Positions 60,103 to 64,000 of a stretch of 64,000 nt of DNA are shown here, one piece after another. Made by a program: the position numbers and the translations under genes. The notes under the pieces are model-generated. The model saw nothing but the letters and a program-made list of their open reading frames with translations. It searched no databases and had not been told where the DNA came from. Every line of letters starts with the position of its first letter. Position 1 is the first letter of the stretch. The stretch is from Bidens hawaiensis (Eukaryota > Streptophyta > Magnoliopsida > Asterales > Asteraceae): the NCBI GenBank assembly GCA_021521415.1, contig JAIQDT010005485.1:1-64000 (forward strand), read 5' to 3'.

Positions 60103-62953
60103 ATGATCAAGGGCCGAAATCAATCGCCGGAGAAGCCCCGAACTGCATCGGAGTTTCTCAGCAATTGGCTGCCGTTCCTCACCCAAGACCTCTGCGATCA
60201 CTGCACCCATCGAATCTCCCATCGCGTTCGATCCCTTAACCCATCGGGTATCTAATCGTTTATTTCAAATTTATTGTTATTGACCATCAACACCCTCCCT
60301 CATTCAGTCGATCCCTAGTTTTTCTTTTAGATTCAACTTGTCAAATTTGATTCCCTTACTATGCACTTAATGCTCGTTACTTTTAATATAATTAACCTTT
60401 TACACTGCAAGTAGGAACTGATTAAGAAACATTAAACACTAAAAATTCACATTATTATACTTAAAACACTGACATTGGGAAAATCGGTCCAATAACTGTT
60501 ATAGCACTGATGATATCGACTGCCGTTACACAAATGTTATTGTATGTTTTGTCAGTTGTGATTATAGGCTCTGATGCACGGAAACACGACTAAGGTGCCG
60601 TACCAGTCCCGGAAACTCGCCGGGGATGGAAACGCCGACGGGGACGGCAGGAAACTTTTCTTGACCATTTCCTTGAAGTTGGGGACGGTCGTTGACCGTT
60701 TCGAAAAATCAAACGGTGTTCCGATACGTTTCCAGAACTTTGGGGCCGATTTTTAAACGTTTCCGGCGGCATATTCCGGAGCCGGAGCTGTAGTATTTGC
60801 CGGAAACAAGGAAGAAGAAGAGTATTTGATTGTGAATAGCGGCTGTAACTTCGAATTAGGTTATTTAGGTACTAAGTGATAACTTTCAAATTCAGAGAAA
60901 CCCTGGAATTAAAAAAATGGGCAATCTTGAGCCAAATCACGTTTTCCGAAAACAAAGGTTCAGAAAGCGAAAATAAAAAAAGGATGGGTGCAGAGACTCA
61001 ATGGAAGCTGTTCTAACGAATGGAGTTGATTGTCTTACATTGGTAGATAAATCCTTCTATCGAAACTTCAGAAAAGATGAAGGATAAACCTGTATACATA
61101 GAAGAATTGATGTGAATCGATTCCATATTGAAGAAAGAATCAAATATTCATTGATCAAAGCAGTTAGATAATTTAACATTTTACCCCTTTAATTTTCAAT
61201 TGTTTGTATCTAGTCCCCAAACTTATAAGTTTTAACATAAAAAGTTTAAAATTAGTTTGTGTATTTCATATATTTAACCCTCTCTATTATTACTAAGTTT
61301 GATTATGATTGATTTTGAAAGACTTATGATTGATTAGCATTGGAAGATATATGAATTCTGAAGTTTACATCAACGTATGAATATATTTTGGGCTTTGTGG
61401 TACATTATCTATAATATATTTATTTTTTATATGCATTTATTGCCGTACTGCCGTACCCGTTTCTTGATTTTTTTGAGTTTTGTCGTTTCCCGTTCCCGTA
61501 CCCGTGCCCGTTTCCCTTTCCCGTACCAGTTTCCGTGCAACGTAGATTATAGGAAGTTTAATTTAGTTGAAATGAAAGATTGACAGTTTAGTTACATTTG
61601 TTATGTTTCTTTTATTCATTGTTTGACAGTAGAAGGATTAGTTTTTTAATCTAGTTGAAAGATTTGCAGTTTAATTAAATTTGTTAATTTTCTTTTATTC
61701 ATTGTTTAACAGTAGAGGATTTGAATGAATATAATGGCAATGAGGATGATCATGATATCAATGACACCGCGTATACAAACTCTTTGGGTAGTTGGAAAGA
61801 CGGTGCAAACGGGATATCGGAACCAATTGAAAACGATATTAAAACCGAAACAGTTCAATCACCCTCACCCGAACGTGCTAAAACAACATCTAGCTCACGG
61901 ATGTCGTGGGCTGACATGGCACAGGAGGATTTTGATGCTGAGGAAGAAGAGGAAGGAAAAGGGCAGTTTGATCATTATATTCTTCAAACGGAAGATACAC
62001 GTGAAATAAAGACCGCAAGGAAGCCAGAACTGTCACGAGAACAAAGGGAACGTATTCGGTTCACGAATGTTAAACGGAAGAAAGATTTTATTTGTTTGGA
62101 AAAAGTTAATGGCAAGTTTGTAAATATCCTCAATGGACTTGAACTTCATTGTGACGTGTTTAGTGCGGTCGAGCAAAAAAGGATTGTTGACTTTGTTTAT
62201 GATCTTCAAGAAAAGGGAAAAAATGGAGAATTAAAAGGTTAGTTATTATAAAAATTAAATTTTAAAGTTTGTATGTTTGTAATTAATTATTTTTGCAGAT
62301 CGTACATATATGGCTCCCGTTAAGTGGATGAGGGGAAAAGGGCGTGTGACTATTCAATTTGGATGTTGTTACAACTATGCAACAGTAAGTATATAAGTTT
62401 TATCATTTCATTACAAACGTAATAAACGATTTGCATGAAAATAATGGATTTTATAATTGATTACAGGATAAACATGGGAACCCACCTGGGATACTTCCAA
62501 ACGAGTTGGTGGATCCGATCCCGCATCTTTTCAAACTTATTATTAAACGATTGGTGAAGTGGCACGTTCTTCCGCCTACCTGTGTACCTGACAGCTGTAT
62601 AGTGAATATTTTTGATGAAGGCGATTGCATCCCGCCTCATATTGATAATCATGACTTTCTCAGGCCGTTTTGTACGGTGTCGTTTTTAACCAAGTGCAAG
62701 ATATTGTTTGGGACTAATTTGAAAATAGATGGGCCCGGGGAGTTTTCTGGTGCTTTTGATATTCCGTTACCGATTGGGCTAGTGTTAACTTTATGTTGAC
62801 TTGGTTTTGTTTCCATTTTGTTACTTTGATTTGAAGCTAATGTGTATAGATATACTTATTTGTTATGCTATTTTTTTGCAGATCTGTTCTTGTTTTAAAT
62901 GGAAATGGAGCTAATGTTGCCAAACACTGCGTGCCAGCTGTACCTGCTAGAAG
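60103..62953 (+). CDS. ALKBH9B: ALKBH9B-like RNA N6-methyladenosine demethylase (exons 1-5, 3' part outside window)
   Basis: The exons I infer are 60103-60247, 61716-62237, 62299-62384, 62467-62777 and 62882-62953. Their phases agree and give 378 codons plus two bases. Residues 17-47 are the N-terminal SEFLSNWLPFL...RVRSL block; TNSLGSWKDG (69-78) and RMSWADMAQED (110-120) are also typical of plant ALKBH9 proteins. The 2-oxoglutarate/iron oxygenase core follows: RGKGRVTIQFGCCYNY, then HID (His309, Asp311) and His370 in KHCVPAVP as iron ligands. The family removes methyl groups from m6A in RNA, mainly in the cytoplasm. The next exon, with the 2-oxoglutarate-binding arginines, lies beyond 64000. 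Introns 1 and 5 hold transposons and intron 4 seems to have a GC donor. The assignment to ALKBH9B over 9A/9C rests on motif recall. Confidence 0.87.
60569..61544. mobile_element. Mutator-like non-autonomous transposon in intron 1
   Basis: 976 bp with a perfect 9-bp target duplication GATTATAGG (60560-60568 and 61545-61553), a length typical of Mutator-like elements. Short inverted ends share TGCACGGAAAC. Both subterminal parts are rich in CGGAAAC/GTTTCCG and CCGTACC words. The ORFs inside (60574-60772) overlap these words and are not genes. Confidence 0.8.
61555..61721 (+). other. Tandem duplication of the exon 2 acceptor region
   Basis: About 85 bp, 61555-61640, is repeated imperfectly at 61643-61721. 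Both copies end with TTTTATTCATTGTTT, then AACAG or GACAG, then TAGA. The downstream copy is taken as the acceptor because it joins in frame with SEDLNEY. Confidence 0.75.
62778..62881 (+). other. Intron 4 with apparent GC-AG ends
   Basis: The conserved peptide (PLPIG, then SVLVLNGNG) is recovered only if exon 4 stops at 62777 and the intron starts GCTAGT. It ends TTGCAG at 62881. The nearest GT donors (62782 or 62784) break the frame. Confidence 0.7.
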
Positions 62954-63200
62954 GTTTGTTTTCTTGAAATTATTGATTTTTAATTAGATTTAGGGGGTGT
63001 TTGGATGTTTGATTTGGAAGTAATTATATAATATTGATTATTGAATAATCAGGATAAATAGTGTTTATATGTGTGCTTTTGTTGATTTAAGTTTTGATAA
63101 TCAGATAATATTGTGTTTTAATGCTTCACAAAGTATGATTACCTGAATAAAGTAATAGGTAAAATGACCTAAAAATGACATTTTTAGTGAAAAGGACGTA

Positions 63201-64000
63201 TGTAAGGCCCCGAACCCGGTAGCCCTACTTTAGCGTCGGATTTACTCATAAACACAGTTCTTCAAATCAGAGTTTATTAAAACTTTTCGCGGAATATAAA
63301 ACATCAATCATTTGTTACAAAACGTTAAACCTTTTCTTTGATACCATAACACAAAACTTTATATTTAAAACATCTTTACTTCTTTCTTCAGATGCCAGCC
63401 GTTCAATCCATGCCGTGTGTCATCCTCATGCTAACTCTGTAATCAGCTCACCTGCGTGCATACTAAAAGTCAGCTACGCTGAGTGAGTTCTAGTTAATCA
63501 AACAACATACAATACATACACATACATACATATCCGTAGATACATATCCATACTTTACTAGTTACCCTTCTGTTCTACTTACATACTTGCTACCATACAT
63601 ACATACATATCTACAATCACTAACCTCAGTCTACCGAGAGTACGTTCATAGTTCACCGTCTATACCTGTACTCAAGGTCGTGAACACGTACAAAGGTCCG
63701 CAGTCCTTACCTATGTTCACCCTTTATGGTACGTGCAAGGACCGCAGTCCTTCCCTATACCATCCTACATCCACAACACGTACAAGGTCCACAGTCCTCC
63801 CCTATGTTGCAACCTAAACCATAGCACGTACGAGGTCCGCAGTCCTCCCCTATGCTACCACCATACAACTACAGCACGTATAAGGTCCACAGTCCTTTCC
63901 TATGCTGATGCCTATCTATAATACGTATAAGGTCCGCAGTCCTTAACTACGTTGTCGTCTATTATCTGTAACACGTATAAGGCCCACCGTCCCTATCTAC
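63201..64000 (-). mobile_element. Family A LTR, copy 6, in intron 5 (runs off the window)
   Basis: Begins TGTAAGGCCCCGAACCCGG, the inverted 3' end of the family A LTR, and is followed by the conserved block CACTCAGCGTAGCTGAC (inverted) near 63470. The flank before it is ACGTA; the other end is outside. Antisense to the gene. Whether it is a solo LTR or part of a full element is unknown. Confidence 0.9.
63680..64000. repeat. AAGGTCCGCAGTCC array in LTR copy 6
   Basis: About seven irregular units of 40-50 bp with ACGTA-AAGGTCC(G/A)CAGTCC. The same LTR position as the second array of other copies but a different unit. Continues past the window. Confidence 0.85.

Noticed and set aside
60574..60772. 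Extra exon of ALKBH9B
   Set aside because: The ORFs lie inside the Mutator-like insert bounded by GATTATAGG and match no ALKBH region.

Overview
The window looks like nuclear DNA of a flowering plant, most likely an asterid and possibly Asteraceae; the species cannot be read from the sequence. The pointers are a spliced ALKBH9B-type gene, Tat- and Athila-type Ty3/Gypsy retroelements, a plant RTE-type LINE, and very AT-rich spacers. About 94% of the window is repeats. The only host gene I can support is at the right edge.

Layout, left to right. 1-11270 holds LTR-like sequence of two families (called D and C here), split by two solo LTRs of family A (1485-3759, 7738-9766), one solo LTR of family E (5297-7697) and a hAT-type MITE (10153-10869). 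A tRNA-type primer-binding site at 11173 marks the end of the C LTR. Next come two Athila-like elements, both read on the minus strand. The first (11271-44849, target duplication TTAAC) has had most of its interior replaced or filled by other sequence: LTR fragments, a compact non-autonomous element with Copia-type signals (18913-21225), an RTE LINE (about 21736-25570), MITEs, and an unidentified acidic ORF where gag-pol should be. Its right-hand LTR is split by a family E solo LTR (30889-44185, TSD ACCAT), which is itself split by a structurally complete but coding-dead Tat element (32434-43402, TSD ATAGT). The second Athila-like element (44995-58268, TSD ATGCA) keeps gag and protease but lacks reverse transcriptase and integrase. 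It carries a SINE, filler DNA with an integrase scrap, a diverged Tat-type LTR and two more family A solo LTRs.

58274-64000 is the gene end. A PIF/Harbinger-like MITE with a hAT foldback nested in it lies upstream of an ALKBH9B-like RNA demethylase gene. Exons 1-5 are present and the gene runs off the window. Intron 1 contains a 976-bp DNA transposon with a 9-bp target duplication, intron 4 appears to use a GC donor, and intron 5 is entered by an antisense family A LTR that reaches the window end.

The retroelement genes do not work as a set: every pol or gag copy seen has stops, frameshifts or missing domains. The most notable signals are the family A LTR architecture (a different tandem array at the same internal position in each copy, next to a conserved triple GC-rich hairpin), the 2.1-kb internal duplication with a templated junction in the Tat element, the perfect 60-bp inverted repeat at 26965-27135, and the transposon load and unusual splice site in the ALKBH9B gene. 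No clearly new biological system is shown; the best candidates are in the findings.
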